From Halicephalobus mephisto (Eukaryota; Nematoda; Chromadorea; Rhabditida; Panagrolaimidae), in contig SWDT01000264.1 of the NCBI GenBank assembly GCA_009193035.1, forward strand, positions 1 through 11,729: DNA of 11,729 bases. The letters run 5' to 3'. A program made the translations under genes and the position numbers. This document shows, piece by piece, positions 1-7,579 of the stretch. Below the pieces are notes generated by a model. That model saw only the letters and a program-made list of their open reading frames with translations. It was not told where the DNA came from and searched no databases. Within the stretch, counting starts at the first letter, position 1, and every line of letters starts with the position of its first letter.

Positions 1-168
1 GAAATAGAACCAAAAATACTATTTATTATGAAGTGACTAACAGGCCAAATAAAATGAATTTAAAATTAGTAGATATCAACAATGATTTGGTTGATTTTAA
101 GAACATAAATATTTTTATTGAATTGGATTTGAAAGAGATATCATAAGGAAACGTTTAAAGAAATTTCA

Positions 169-704
169 TTATTTATTATTAATATTATTTTTGAATGAGA
201 AGAATTGTCTGAAATCCAGAACCTGTATATATTTGTCATTTTTTCCTGCTAAATAATCGACAAATTCTTTATTTTTCTTTGATAATTTTTTTCTATGCCT
301 TTTTGATGAAACTTTATTTTCATTTTTATTTGTACTACTCAAGTCATAGTTTTCCAAATTGTCAGCTGTTACATTAGTATTATGAACTTTAATCAATTCA
401 ATTATATCACTAATATTTTTGACTAATAATTGACTTTATTGTATTTGTTGTTATTCCCAGCTTGATAAGACGCTGTTGATGATTGAAGCATTTCTAACAG
501 TGAATTCGAATTTGAAGGCAATATTTGCATATTTTGACTAATTGAACTACTGATTTCTTACTGAACTTGAATTTAAATTTAAAAGATCACTTTTAATAAA
601 TGTCGACTTTTCACTCGAATCAGAATTCAGTCTTTTTTTATCGAATCAAACCTCGGTAAATTGCATTTGTGTTGTCTAAAATTTGTTTATAAAATTACTT
701 GTCA
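169..704 (-). pseudogene. Ser/Asn-rich protein gene remnant, frame broken several times
   Basis: Not recognised. On the minus strand, coding-like peptide passes through four short open segments in different frames: 694-641 (contains ILDNTNAIYRGLI), 645-550 (SDSSEKSTFIKSDLLNLNSS), 557-426 (ISQNMQILPSNSNSLLEML, then QSSTASYQAGNNNKYNK) and 435-172 (LLVKNISDIIELIKVHN, then a basic run SSKRHRKKLSKKNKEFVDYL), ending at a TAA at 169-171. Neighbouring segments overlap by a few bases, so single small indels or base-calling errors would explain each switch. A 3' splice site, TTTGATTTCAG on the minus strand, ends at 705 and could open the exon. The product would be rich in Ser and Asn, polar, with a basic patch near the C terminus; no domain is visible. 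It could be a true pseudogene, a gene with unseen short introns, or a gene damaged by assembly indels. The coding nature is inference from composition and from the segments following one another. Confidence 0.4.
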
Positions 705-784
705 CTGAAATCAAAGTGAAATTTAGTGACTTTCTTAACAGTAATTGCAATAAACCACTAGTTGCATTATAAATTTTGCCCTCA

Positions 785-1073
785 ATGCTTAGAAAGAAAG
801 TCCAAAACTCCGCCCAGTCAGGTAATACCTGGGAGGTGAGACCAGAGTGTCAGAGTCAGTCCTTGAGAAGATCCAACTTTAAGATGGGAAATTTAACAGA
901 GACAGAATGGAAATTATTTGATGAAAGTAAAAACTGTCCAGAATGCCATCAAGTATACTCAATTAAAAGTCCTAAAGAGATCACGATCATCTCAGTGGAG
1001 AATACGAGAGTCTTTATGTAACAATTGCACACTAAAAAAGCAAAAACAGATTTATTCTAGTGTTCTTCCATAA
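785..1073 (+). CDS. Small candidate two-exon protein with paired CxxC motifs
   Basis: Not recognised. From the ATG at 785, frame +2 stays open past MGNLTETEWKLFDESKNCPECHQ (CxxC in the codons at 935-946). A GT at 953 and an AG at 994-995 would bound a 43-nt intron in phase 0. Removing it joins CPECHQ to WRIRESLCNNCTLKKQKQ, ending in TAA at 1071-1073. The joined product is about 81 residues with Cys pairs as C-x2-C-x9-C-x2-C, a possible zinc site, followed by a Lys-rich tail. Without splicing, frame +2 stops at 1019-1021 and loses the second pair; a one-base frameshift near 975 would give a longer spacer instead. The ending WR...LCNxC recalls GATA-type fingers, but the spacing does not match that family. 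The donor GTATAC is only fair. A 3' splice site TTTCTTAACAG ending at 741 could be the trans-splice acceptor. Whether it is expressed is unknown. Confidence 0.4.
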
Positions 1074-1531
1074 TCTAGAAAGTTATGGCTCACATCTAAT
1101 TTTGGCTTCATTAAATTAAAAAATAATTAAGTATTCAGACATAAAAGTGATACTAAACAATTCTCAAAACTATCAGTTTCAGCTATGTGGAAAAGAGAAG
1201 TGAGGAATTAAAATTAAGTTATGAGATCAGATTTCTGGACAGTTTCTCGTTTATGGCTTCATCTTTAGATGTTTTAAGTAAAGTAGGTATAAAATAAGAA
1301 AAAGACGTGGTCTTTGGAGATCGGGTGTATAGGGATGAGTGTCTTGGAGAGAGTACATAACTACTCTCATGTTATGATGTAGAAAAGTCAAGTTCTTACA
1401 ACGAGTAAACTAAAACAGGGATTTCTTATATGTTTTCCAGTTGACAATATTAAGGTGTCAATTTCAAGTCTTCCAAATGAAGAACACAGGTATCACTATT
1501 AATATTGAATGACTTCTTTGTCAAATCACAG
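1074..1531. other. No gene seen; AT-rich intergenic
   Basis: No reading frame of interest on either strand. The only structure noticed is a small hairpin at 1349-1368 (GAGAGT / ACTCTC), probably chance. The right part is the 3' flank of the minus-strand SL RNA gene. Confidence 0.5.
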
Positions 1532-1630
1532 ACTTTTCATTACGAAAGCAATCCAAAATTTAACCGTGTTCGCCACAAGACTTTTCTAGAGCGAAATTAA
1601 ATGTTTACCTCAAATTCGGGTAATTAAACC
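1532..1630 (-). ncRNA. Spliced-leader RNA gene, SL1-like variant (loop CGAA)
   Basis: SL snRNA that donates its 5' exon to pre-mRNAs in trans-splicing, acting in the nucleus as an Sm snRNP. Read on the minus strand from 1630, the 22-nt leader is GGTTTAATTACC, then CGAA, then TTTGAG, followed directly by the donor GTAAAC (GT at 1608-1607). It differs from SL1 at nt 14 and 16 only. Stem I pairs TTACC with GGTAA across the exon-intron border. Stem II pairs TTCGC (1595-1591) with GCGAA (1573-1569). The Sm site AAATTTTGG lies at 1561-1553, followed by a weaker 3' hairpin (CTTTC...GAAAAG, one mismatch). Length is about 99 nt, close to C. elegans SL1 RNA; the 3' end is placed from the hairpin. It faces away from the gene at 1919. 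Proximal promoter motifs seen in the other copies are missing, so expression is uncertain. Confidence 0.85.
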
Positions 1631-1918
1631 AAACAGTGTTCTGATTTTCTGTCTTTTGGAAGCTGAGTGATTGCAGCTGAATGAACCCTATTTTACCCCA
1701 TCTCTTCACTAAGAGATAGGTAAGAAAGACGAGAGTCAGAGCGACAAACACAACACATAATTTCCCAGGTTTGTTTTTGATCGAGAAATGTCTTTTTTTC
1801 TTACAGTTCAGTTATTTTCCCCTCATATCTCGTCGTTCACACAATCCATTGTCCACCTGTATTCATCTACCCCAATTCACTCAGCTTTCAGAAACCTCAA
1901 AATTAGGAAGTTGTATTT
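1631..1918. promoter_or_regulatory. Shared upstream region of two divergent SL RNA genes
   Basis: The 288 bp between two divergent SL transcription starts. The two halves are diverged inverted copies: TCACTCAGCTT[CT]CA[AG]AA occurs about 20-45 nt upstream of each start (minus strand around 1670-1650; plus strand 1877-1894). A hairpin with stem ATCTCTT / AAGAGAT and outer TACC / GGTA lies at 1694-1722. SL genes normally use a proximal sequence element read by SNAPc; the shared motif is a candidate but is closer to the start than usual. Confidence 0.45.
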
Positions 1919-2017
1919 GGTTTAATTACCCAGCTTTGAGGTAAAGATTGAAATCCGCTTTTGAGACATCTTGTGGCGGGAATGTCTAAATTTTGGAATG
2001 CTCTCGAAATGGAGAGT
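1919..2017 (+). ncRNA. Spliced-leader RNA gene, SL1-like variant (loop CAGC)
   Basis: SL snRNA for trans-splicing. The 22-nt leader occupies 1919-1940: GGTTTAATTACC, CAGC, TTTGAG; it differs from SL1 at nt 15 and 16. The donor GTAAAG starts at 1941. Stem I is TTACC / GGTAA spanning the splice site. Stem II is TCCGC (1954-1958) with GCGGG (1976-1980), the last pair a wobble. The conserved CTTGTGG lies on the 3' side of the stem II loop. The Sm site AAATTTTGG is at 1988-1996, followed by a clean hairpin CTCTC (2001-2005), loop GAAATG, GAGAG (2012-2016), then a T-rich tail. About 99 nt, full length, with every expected element present. It is the divergent partner of the copy at 1532-1630. Of the four full copies this one has the best 3' hairpin. 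Confidence 0.9.
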
Positions 2018-2944
2018 TTATTTTTATAAGTATGATATATGCTTTATTCATTTAACGAGTGAATATTACATTCAATTCAAACAATTCTTATTATCTGTTG
2101 TCATTTTGATTTAAACTTCTTTCTCTGAGTCATAATGAAATGGAAATTTAGAGAAAATGGAGTCGAAAACAGATTAATTGCTTCCATTCTTGTTGTTTAA
2201 AATGTTGTTCAGCTTTTTAAATTACTGAAGGGATTATCCGAATCATCAAAAGTAGAATGGAGTGAACTTTTCATAGCTATTTCAATTATAAATTCCATAG
2301 GATCTTGTACAGTCTCTCTACAATATATATCATGGGTGTAGAGGGATTTAGTTATATAAATTAATATGAGAATAGGAATTCTGAAAAGACTTTGATTTAG
2401 TCCTCAGATGCTTATTCTGATTGAAAATTTGAAACCTGATCTCAAATTCACTGTGTTTAAAAACAGTTCATCTATGGATACTAGGTTTTATCAATTTTCA
2501 TTAGAATTTTTATTAATTGTCCGACCTACCCAAACATTTCAATGAGATTTGTGACATTCTCTTTGAGGATAACAGTTCTCAACTAAAAATGTCTGTTCTG
2601 ATTGAAATAAATAACTATTTTGAATTCCGGATACTTCTTGATTTTCAGATGATTGTGATATATTTTATCTGATTGATCAACTGATTACTTGGTTTAAATG
2701 ATTAAAATCAATCAGTGGAAGCCAGGTCCACTGAAGAACAAACCCTTATTTTCTCATCATGATGAAATAGTTGCTTTCTCTATCATTTATTTATTAAAGA
2801 CATAATAAATGAATCAATTTCTTAGAAAACACCGGTGTTGCAAATAATATGATGAAGTTATTAATTTCAACAGTTATTTGCCAGTTAGATTTACTAAACC
2901 TTTCGATGAAATGGGAATCATAAAAGAACTCAACTTCCAATTGA
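2018..2944. other. No gene seen; AT-rich spacer with two hairpins
   Basis: No coding frame or RNA gene recognised in about 930 bp. Two adjacent inverted repeats stand out: CTGATTGAT / ATCAATCAG (2669-2677 and 2707-2715, 9 bp) and, overlapping its end, CAGTGG / CCACTG (2713-2718 and 2728-2733). No conserved partner elsewhere in the window was found. Confidence 0.5.
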
Positions 2945-3043
2945 AAGCTCCTGGTCAGAAGAGCAGTCCAAAATTTAAACTCACCACCACAAGATTACTC
3001 AAGAGCGGATCAAATGTTTACCTCAAACTCAGGTAATAAAACC
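2945..3043 (-). ncRNA. Spliced-leader RNA gene, divergent SL1-like variant (loop TGAG)
   Basis: SL snRNA read on the minus strand from 3043. The leader (3043-3022) is GGTTTTATTACC, TGAG, TTTGAG: it differs from SL1 at nt 6, 13 and 14, the most changed of the intact copies. Donor GTAAAC at 3021. Stem I (TTACC / GGTAA) is kept. Stem II is CCGC with GTGG, containing one G-U. The Sm site AAATTTTGG lies at 2976-2968 and the 3' hairpin GCTC...GAGC at 2964-2947. About 99 nt. Upstream it carries CTTCTTC directly before the start, ATAAAGT at about -24 to -30 and TTGTCTAACAA at about -46 to -56, all shared with the plus-strand relic at 3343. It looks functional by structure; the altered nt 6 falls outside the pairing with the donor. 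Confidence 0.85.
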
Positions 3044-3342
3044 GAAGAAGACGTTCTAATCGGGAACTTTATTCAATAACTAGATCTTTTGTTAGACAAA
3101 TGCTGATATTTTTGGAAGCAGAGTGTGAAATAACGATAATGGTAGAGAGCGAAAGAACTGGGAATAGAAGAGGTGACAATAACTGACTAGTTTATTTCCT
3201 GAGAGAACACTCATCACTTCCTCTTCCGATCGGTTATTGTGTCTATCTTCCTATTCTCTATATACCGTTATCTTGCATTTCAAAGCCTTCAATACTTGTC
3301 TGACAAGCTACTCATAAAGTCTGAAATTAGAATGAGTTCTTC
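3044..3342. promoter_or_regulatory. Shared upstream region of second divergent SL pair
   Basis: 299 bp between divergent starts, again an inverted duplicate. Both sides hold TTGTCT[AG]ACAA (3089-3099 minus, 3296-3306 plus), ATAAAGT (3067-3073 minus, 3314-3320 plus) and TTCTTC at the start. The -30 element sits at the same distance on both sides; the TTGTCTRACAA element is shifted by about 10 nt. Further out, CTATTC, CGTTAT and TTTCA blocks also match. The palindromic TTGTCTRACAA is my best candidate for the proximal element of the SL genes. Confidence 0.5.
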
Positions 3343-3364
3343 GGTTTAATTATCCAAGAGTGAG
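3343..3364 (+). pseudogene. Dead SL RNA copy (leader and promoter only)
   Basis: GGTTTAATTATC, CAAG, AGTGAG matches an SL1 leader with changes at nt 11, 17 and 18. The expected GGTAA after the leader is replaced by GAACA, so the donor and stem I are lost. No conserved CTTGTGG, Sm site or 3' hairpin follows within 100 nt. Its upstream region is intact and matches the copy at 2945-3043, so the relic marks the broken half of a head-to-head pair. Confidence 0.65.
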
Positions 3365-3741
3365 AACAATAAGTCGATGATTTATTTCAAATCCTAATCC
3401 TGCAACCAATAAATAATATCGTTATTATGCAACGAATTCACTATTTTTAAGTCGTACCACAGTCGATCAATTTTTTCATTGGATAGTTCTGTCTAAGAAA
3501 TCGACTATTAGTATGGACAAAATTGGATAGATTCGACGAATAAAGGATCCATGTTCCGTATTATCATCGAACACAACAGTGAAACATCCTGTCTCTTTCC
3601 CCACGAATGAAGAGAACTTTCTTCACCAATAATTAGTAGTTATCAATTAATAATTAAAATAACGACAATATAGGTCAAATCTACAAAACCAATGTATTAC
3701 TTAATTTTTGATTTTTAGTTTCCGTTTTATAAAGTAATTTC
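3365..3741. other. No gene seen
   Basis: AT-rich; only short ORFs with no coding character. A slightly richer stretch at 3540-3630 allows a 19-codon frame from an ATG at 3551, too short to claim. Confidence 0.45.
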
Positions 3742-4009
3742 AACCAGGAATCTGTGCTGTGTATTATCAAAGTCGGAGGTCAAGATTCAATCTTGAAATC
3801 TAGACTTTTAGTATTAAAATGGATCTATGAATTTTTCTATTTGAAAAATCTATTTCATCTAAATTGATAGTTAAAACTACACTAGATTTTTCAATTCCAA
3901 TATAACCCATAAGTTGTGTCTTAACATGGAAAATTCTGATTTTAACTTCCAACTCCGACCGTTGATTTTGATAACACAAAACACTATATCATATCAATTC
4001 CGACTGGTT
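3742..4009. mobile_element. Foldback, MITE-like element, about 268 bp
   Basis: The segment is a diverged palindrome centred near 3870. Its ends read AACCAG (3742-3747) and CTGGTT (4004-4009). Inner matches on the two arms include TATTATCAAAGTC (3762-3774) against the complement of GATTTTGATAACA (3964-3976), then GTCGGAGG against CTCCGACC. A perfect 12-bp inverted repeat, TTGAAAAATCTA (3841-3852) and TAGATTTTTCAA (3883-3894), sits at the centre. No transposase frame is inside and no clear target-site duplication is visible. A non-autonomous DNA transposon or old foldback repeat is the best reading; family unknown. Confidence 0.45.
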
Positions 4010-4033
4010 CTAATGATATTTTGGCTTTTTAAC

Positions 4034-4044
4034 GTTTCTTTCAG
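4034..4044 (+). promoter_or_regulatory. Candidate SL trans-splice acceptor
   Basis: GTTTCTTTCAG ends 14 nt before the ATG at 4059. No donor is evident close upstream, and this position is typical of nematode trans-splicing, where the SL exon is joined just before the start codon. Confidence 0.4.
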
Positions 4045-4677
4045 AATACATAGCTAACATGGATAACTCCTTCGGTTCCTTAAAAACACTTTAACTACAC
4101 CTAGTTTCTCATTATCGTTCCAATTTCAAATTACAGATCCTTTTCAATCTGAGATGAGAAATAATGCCCTTGATTCAAACTCAGATCAAGTATCAGATCA
4201 GAATGAATATCCAGATGATATCAAGAATCGTACTTTTGTACTTCTCCAATGCATCGAATACAGATCCAGAACTGAACTCATGGAATACACTATGAATGTT
4301 TCTTCCACCACAGCAGATGAGTTCAAGAATGAAGAAAATTATATCCGTCTCCTCATCATGATAAATCAATGCTTTCTCCTGATTGTAATTTAGAAGAGAC
4401 TACTGAACATTATCACGACTGAAATCCATTGTTGGAACGAGATGAAGTATCCCTCAATAACATGAAAAAATGTCGATGAAGATGTAAGTTAATTCTCAGT
4501 AATGGAATATCATTATTGGATCAACTTTCAGGAAGGAACTTTCATACAGAAACAGAAATGAGCAATAATCGAATTATTGTTCATTCTCACCGACGAACAA
4601 CGGAATGAACTTCCATCAGATGCATTTCTTGTGCTAAATCTATAATCGACAATTCAGAAATCATTATTAATCAATAA
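4045..4677 (+). pseudogene. Spliced gene of unknown function, broken or recoded
   Basis: Not recognised. A trans-splice-like acceptor ends at 4044, with ATG at 4059 (MDNSF). A phase-matched but weak intron, GT 4075 to AG 4136 (62 nt), would join it to a 4137-4393 frame: acidic, polar, with SNSDQVSDQNEYPDDIKNRT and RSRTELMEYTMNVSSTTADE. Around 4340-4370 coding character moves to another frame (SMLSPDCNLEETTEHYHD), needing an indel. That frame runs to a TAA at 4675-4677 across a good 48-nt intron (GTAAGT at 4484, TTTCAG ending 4531), reading NPLLERDEVSLNNMKKC and MSNNRIIVHSHRRTTE, but meets TGA at 4420, 4477, the spliced junction, and 4606. It meets no TAA or TAG. AATAAA overlaps the stop. Likely a pseudogene or a sequence-error-damaged gene; a recoded TGA is possible but unsupported by other genes here. 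Confidence 0.4.
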
Positions 4678-4678
4678 A
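4673..4678 (+). terminator. Polyadenylation signal AATAAA
   Basis: AATAAA overlapping the final TAA, followed by a T-rich stretch. It fits the 3' end of the spliced gene at 4045-4677. Confidence 0.4.
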
Positions 4679-4679
4679 G

Positions 4680-5066
4680 TACTTTTTTGAATTAATTTAT
4701 TGAAATAGTTTTATTCCTGAATTATTATAGATTTTACAATAAAATGTTGTATATATGGTTTTCAAAAATATAAAAAAATGTTCTCCATAGTAAAAATTAC
4801 ATTAAGAAAACCTTCTAACAACTAATTCTGTTGATCACGAATGTCCTTTTTTGATCCCTCAGAGGCGGACGACAATCCAAAAATTCAACTTTGATCTTTG
4901 TCTCTATATCGTGTTATTTTCAAAAATATCATTGTTACTATGTATATCTAAATGCAATGGTTTTGTGTCATACAGAAAAGATAAATAATCTTAATGCCTA
5001 GAGTTTCTATAATTTCTACAACGGACAATAACTTATGATTTATTCTCCTATCAAAGTAAGAAAAGC
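4680..5066. other. No gene seen
   Basis: AT-rich spacer between the spliced gene and the 5S gene. No frame or RNA motif recognised. Confidence 0.5.
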
Positions 5067-5091
5067 GATCCAATCAGAAAAATTTCCTACC
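5067..5091 (+). promoter_or_regulatory. Conserved 5S upstream element
   Basis: GATCCAATCAGAAAAATTTCC immediately precedes the 5S gene; the second 5S gene has GATCCAGCCAGAAAAATCCCC in the same place, while sequence farther upstream differs. Conservation limited to this 25-bp block suggests an upstream control element that adds to the internal 5S promoter. Confidence 0.55.
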
Positions 5092-5210
5092 GCTAGGGGT
5101 CAAACCAGGGTGAAAGCACGCCATCCCGTCCGATCTGGCCAGTGAAACGCCCTAGGGCTCGATTAGTACTTGGATCGGAGACGTCCTGGGAATCTCCAGT
5201 GCTCCTAGGT
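5092..5210 (+). rRNA. 5S ribosomal RNA, copy 1
   Basis: Complete 119-nt 5S rRNA, a Pol III product of the large ribosomal subunit. Helix I pairs CTAGGGG (5093-5099) with CTCCTAG (5202-5208). Helix II pairs CCAGGGTG with CGCCCTAGG, keeping the usual bulged A. The helix III/loop C core CACGCCATCCCGTCCGATC and the internal promoter box C region (TTAGTACTTGGATCGGAGAC, then CCTGGGAATC) are intact. It is identical to copy 2 except for two positions: an A/G in the 5' arm near nt 23, and nt 118, where G here replaces the C that would extend helix I. A T8 terminator follows. I expect it to be expressible; the start at G5092 follows the nematode 5S convention of GC at the 5' end. Confidence 0.93.
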
Positions 5211-5217
5211 TTTTTTT
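5210..5217 (+). terminator. Pol III terminator (T8)
   Basis: Run of eight T directly at the 5S 3' end, ample for RNA polymerase III termination. Confidence 0.85.
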
Positions 5218-5233
5218 GTTCCTCTCCCGGACT

Positions 5234-5294
5234 GATGAGAAGGAGGTTTGAACGAGAGAGTGTCTTCGGTCCTCTCTCACCTCGTTCTCACATC
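5234..5294 (+). other. Strong hairpin capped by cUUCGg, possible structured RNA
   Basis: 61-nt inverted repeat starting 17 nt after the 5S T-run. The outer stem GATGAGAAGGAGGT (5234-5247) pairs with ACCTCGTTCTCACATC (5279-5294) with one mismatch and a small bulge. After an unpaired TTGAAC, GAGAGAG (5254-5260) pairs with CTCTCTC (5272-5278), closing near a C-TTCG-G tetraloop (5264-5269). Copy 2 of 5S has nothing similar downstream. It lies in a GC-richer patch (about 5218-5330). It may be an independent small RNA, a degraded repeat, or chance; no family recognised. Confidence 0.4.
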
Positions 5295-7477
5295 CTCTCT
5301 TCTGCTCAGTTTTTAAAACTGGGACTTTTGAAGGTTGACTTCTCTTCATTGATCCTAGAAATATATTTCTGATTATTTGTCAACTTAAAAGCAATGATAG
5401 TCATTGGTTAATTTTTCAGTCCCATAATTTCTGACAAAATGGGACCATAATTATTAATGAAAACAAAACAGTTATTTTTTTAGATAATTAATTGACATCT
5501 AGAACTGGAGAAGTCTTCGAAACCTGGAAATTTTTAAAATCTTTGGTTTCAGATACTAGTTTCAAGTCTTTATTTGAATATCTGGAAGATATTGGAACCT
5601 TCCATGATTATTTAGAAGGTTAGAAAACTTTCCACATCATTCTAGATGACTCCAAGAGCTTAACGTTTTCAAAGATCCGAAGAACTTGATCCAATTTTAG
5701 GAGATCCTAAAACTTTCTATTAGGTGATATGAGATCTTCATATCTCTCATAGTTTTGAAAGTTTCATATAAATAAAGAGGATTCCAAATTCTTCTCCAAG
5801 GTTCTTGAGTGTGAAGATTTCCAAGAGATCGGTTCTCCTGAGGCCCCCAACTTTCCGATTTAGATAATTATGGGTATCTTTTGATGAGAAATTAAACAAA
5901 GTAGAATTAATTCATAGCGTTGGATTTGATTAGTCTCTGAATCTTTTGTTCATTGAAACAATATATTAGGAGAATGTTCAGAAATTCAGGTTGTTCTATT
6001 TATTAGTTATCATTCATTTTGAAGTATTGGAAAACACACTGAAAGACGGATAGTTTCGAGGAAATTCAAAATCTGACATTTCTAAGATACTATCCACGAC
6101 TATTTCAGGAGAGTTGGAAACTAGGTAGTTGAGTAAATAAATTAATTCTTAAAATAAGTGAGGAGTTATTTGTTCCGTAATGGGATCTGATAAACGAATG
6201 AGTCAGAAGGTGTAACTCTTTGGATCGCTCAGACATTATTTATAAATTAATAATAAGAATTGGAAAACCTGAAGAGGATAGTACCCACAGTTTCCCTGTA
6301 TTTGAATTATTTGGATACTATTTTGTTAATGTGAAGGAATTTCTGATTATAACTAATATTCCTCATTTTTAGTTTCACTTTTTTGACTATCTCAACACAA
6401 TGAAAGTTGTTAGAGAACTAGAAGAGATGTGAACACTCTCGGACAAGTCTAGGGGTTTTATTGTTAATTTGTATGATAGTCATTTAACAGTGTTAAAGAT
6501 GAGCTTGTATTCAGTTCCGTATGATATCACATTTTGTGAAGTTTATCATATGAGAATTCGGTGGAGCTTTTGATCCAACTTGAAAAAGAATTGTTTCCAT
6601 AGAAGATTTCATTTCTCCAACTTGGAAAAGCTTTGTTTGTATATATTTCATTTCGAGGTTCTAACTCAAGGTTTTATTAAGTTATTTAAACATTTTGAGA
6701 GGAGTACGATCTGTTTAGGATCATCACTTAATTATTGAGGTTTTCAGTTTCATGAGTTGTTTGAAATAAAGGGTCAGTTTCTTTGATATTCAAATTCTTG
6801 AACATTTTGGAATTCAGACTGTAATTTATATAGGATATCGTAGAAAACAAAATTCTGAATTGAATGGTTCATAACATTCCAAAATTCGATTGTTTTTTAT
6901 TTATGGAAAATTATTTTGAAAACTTTTTTACAACAATGCTTCAAAAATGACCATATCTTAGTGAATAGGAGGTCAGAAGAGATATCAATGTACTTATAAT
7001 TACAGTGATACAAATATATCTGAAATACAGCTGAACCATGTCTTTCTGTCATTCCTAGAGGAAGATATGAACGGGTGCCCTATGACCCCCAACACTGTTC
7101 ATATTTGACAAATTTCATTCACCATAACAGTCAAAGGCTGACTTTTTGAAATGTTGTTAAGAAATACTTATTACGTGATCCTATAAGATCAGATCGATTC
7201 CTTTTTTACTCAAATTTGGAGAAAAAAGTGATTAAATTAGTTAAAAATATCAATGTGTTTTTTAGATAAAATACAATTATTTTCTTCACTTTTACTATTT
7301 ATTTAGTTTGTAAAAACTATGTTCACTTTATAAATCTCTCAATAGGTGTTTATTGACAACGGAAAAGAAATACATTTCATTAAAATCGAATTTCAAACTG
7401 AAACTAAAAGTGCATGAGGGCAAATTTGCCATTGGCCCTGAAGCGGTGATTGAAAAAATAAAGAATTTAGAGAATTT
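5295..7477. other. 2.2 kb without recognised genes
   Basis: AT-rich and rich in stops in all frames. Items seen: many short GGAA/TTCC imperfect inverted motifs at 5520-5860; a 9-bp inverted repeat ATTTTGGAA / TTCCAAAAT with a minus-strand Sm-like AATTTTGGAATG near 6878-6889; an 8-bp hairpin ATATGAAC / GTTCATAT (7065-7072, 7097-7104) with a GC-rich 24-nt loop; and a 12-bp palindrome GGCAAATTTGCC at 7419-7430. None is enough to call a gene. Confidence 0.45.
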
Positions 7478-7553
7478 GTTTAGATGGTTCAGTGGTTAAA
7501 ATTAAAGCTTTTAAGCCGCTTAAACTGCCGAGGTTCGATTCCCGCAGGGCACA
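7478..7553 (+). pseudogene. tRNA-derived sequence (tRNA pseudogene or SINE head)
   Basis: TGGTTCAGTGG (7485-7495) matches the Pol III A box and GGTTCGATTCC (7532-7542) the B box, at normal tRNA spacing and with a 76-nt overall frame. The anticodon arm can form AAGC/GCTT with loop TTTAAGC, which would give anticodon TAA. The acceptor arms do not pair (5' GTTTAGA against 3' AGGGCAC), the T stem has only two good pairs, and the D stem is lost, so it is not a working tRNA. It runs directly into a GT-rich stretch and the 21-bp repeat array, as a SINE head would. Confidence 0.6.
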
Positions 7554-7579
7554 AGGATTTCGAGTTGTCCCCCATGAAT

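Noticed and set aside
785..1073. Standard GATA zinc finger
   Set aside because: WR and LCNxC are present but spacing between Cys pairs and from Trp to the third Cys fits neither the spliced nor the unspliced reading.
5231..5240. CTGATGAG as a hammerhead ribozyme core or C/D box snoRNA C box
   Set aside because: No GAAA partner in the right place for a hammerhead, and no matching D box with terminal stem for a snoRNA; the bases are better explained by the long hairpin.
5142..5372. Open frames on both strands over the 5S 3' half
   Set aside because: They overlap a complete 5S rRNA gene and its terminator; the openness comes from the GC-richer composition.
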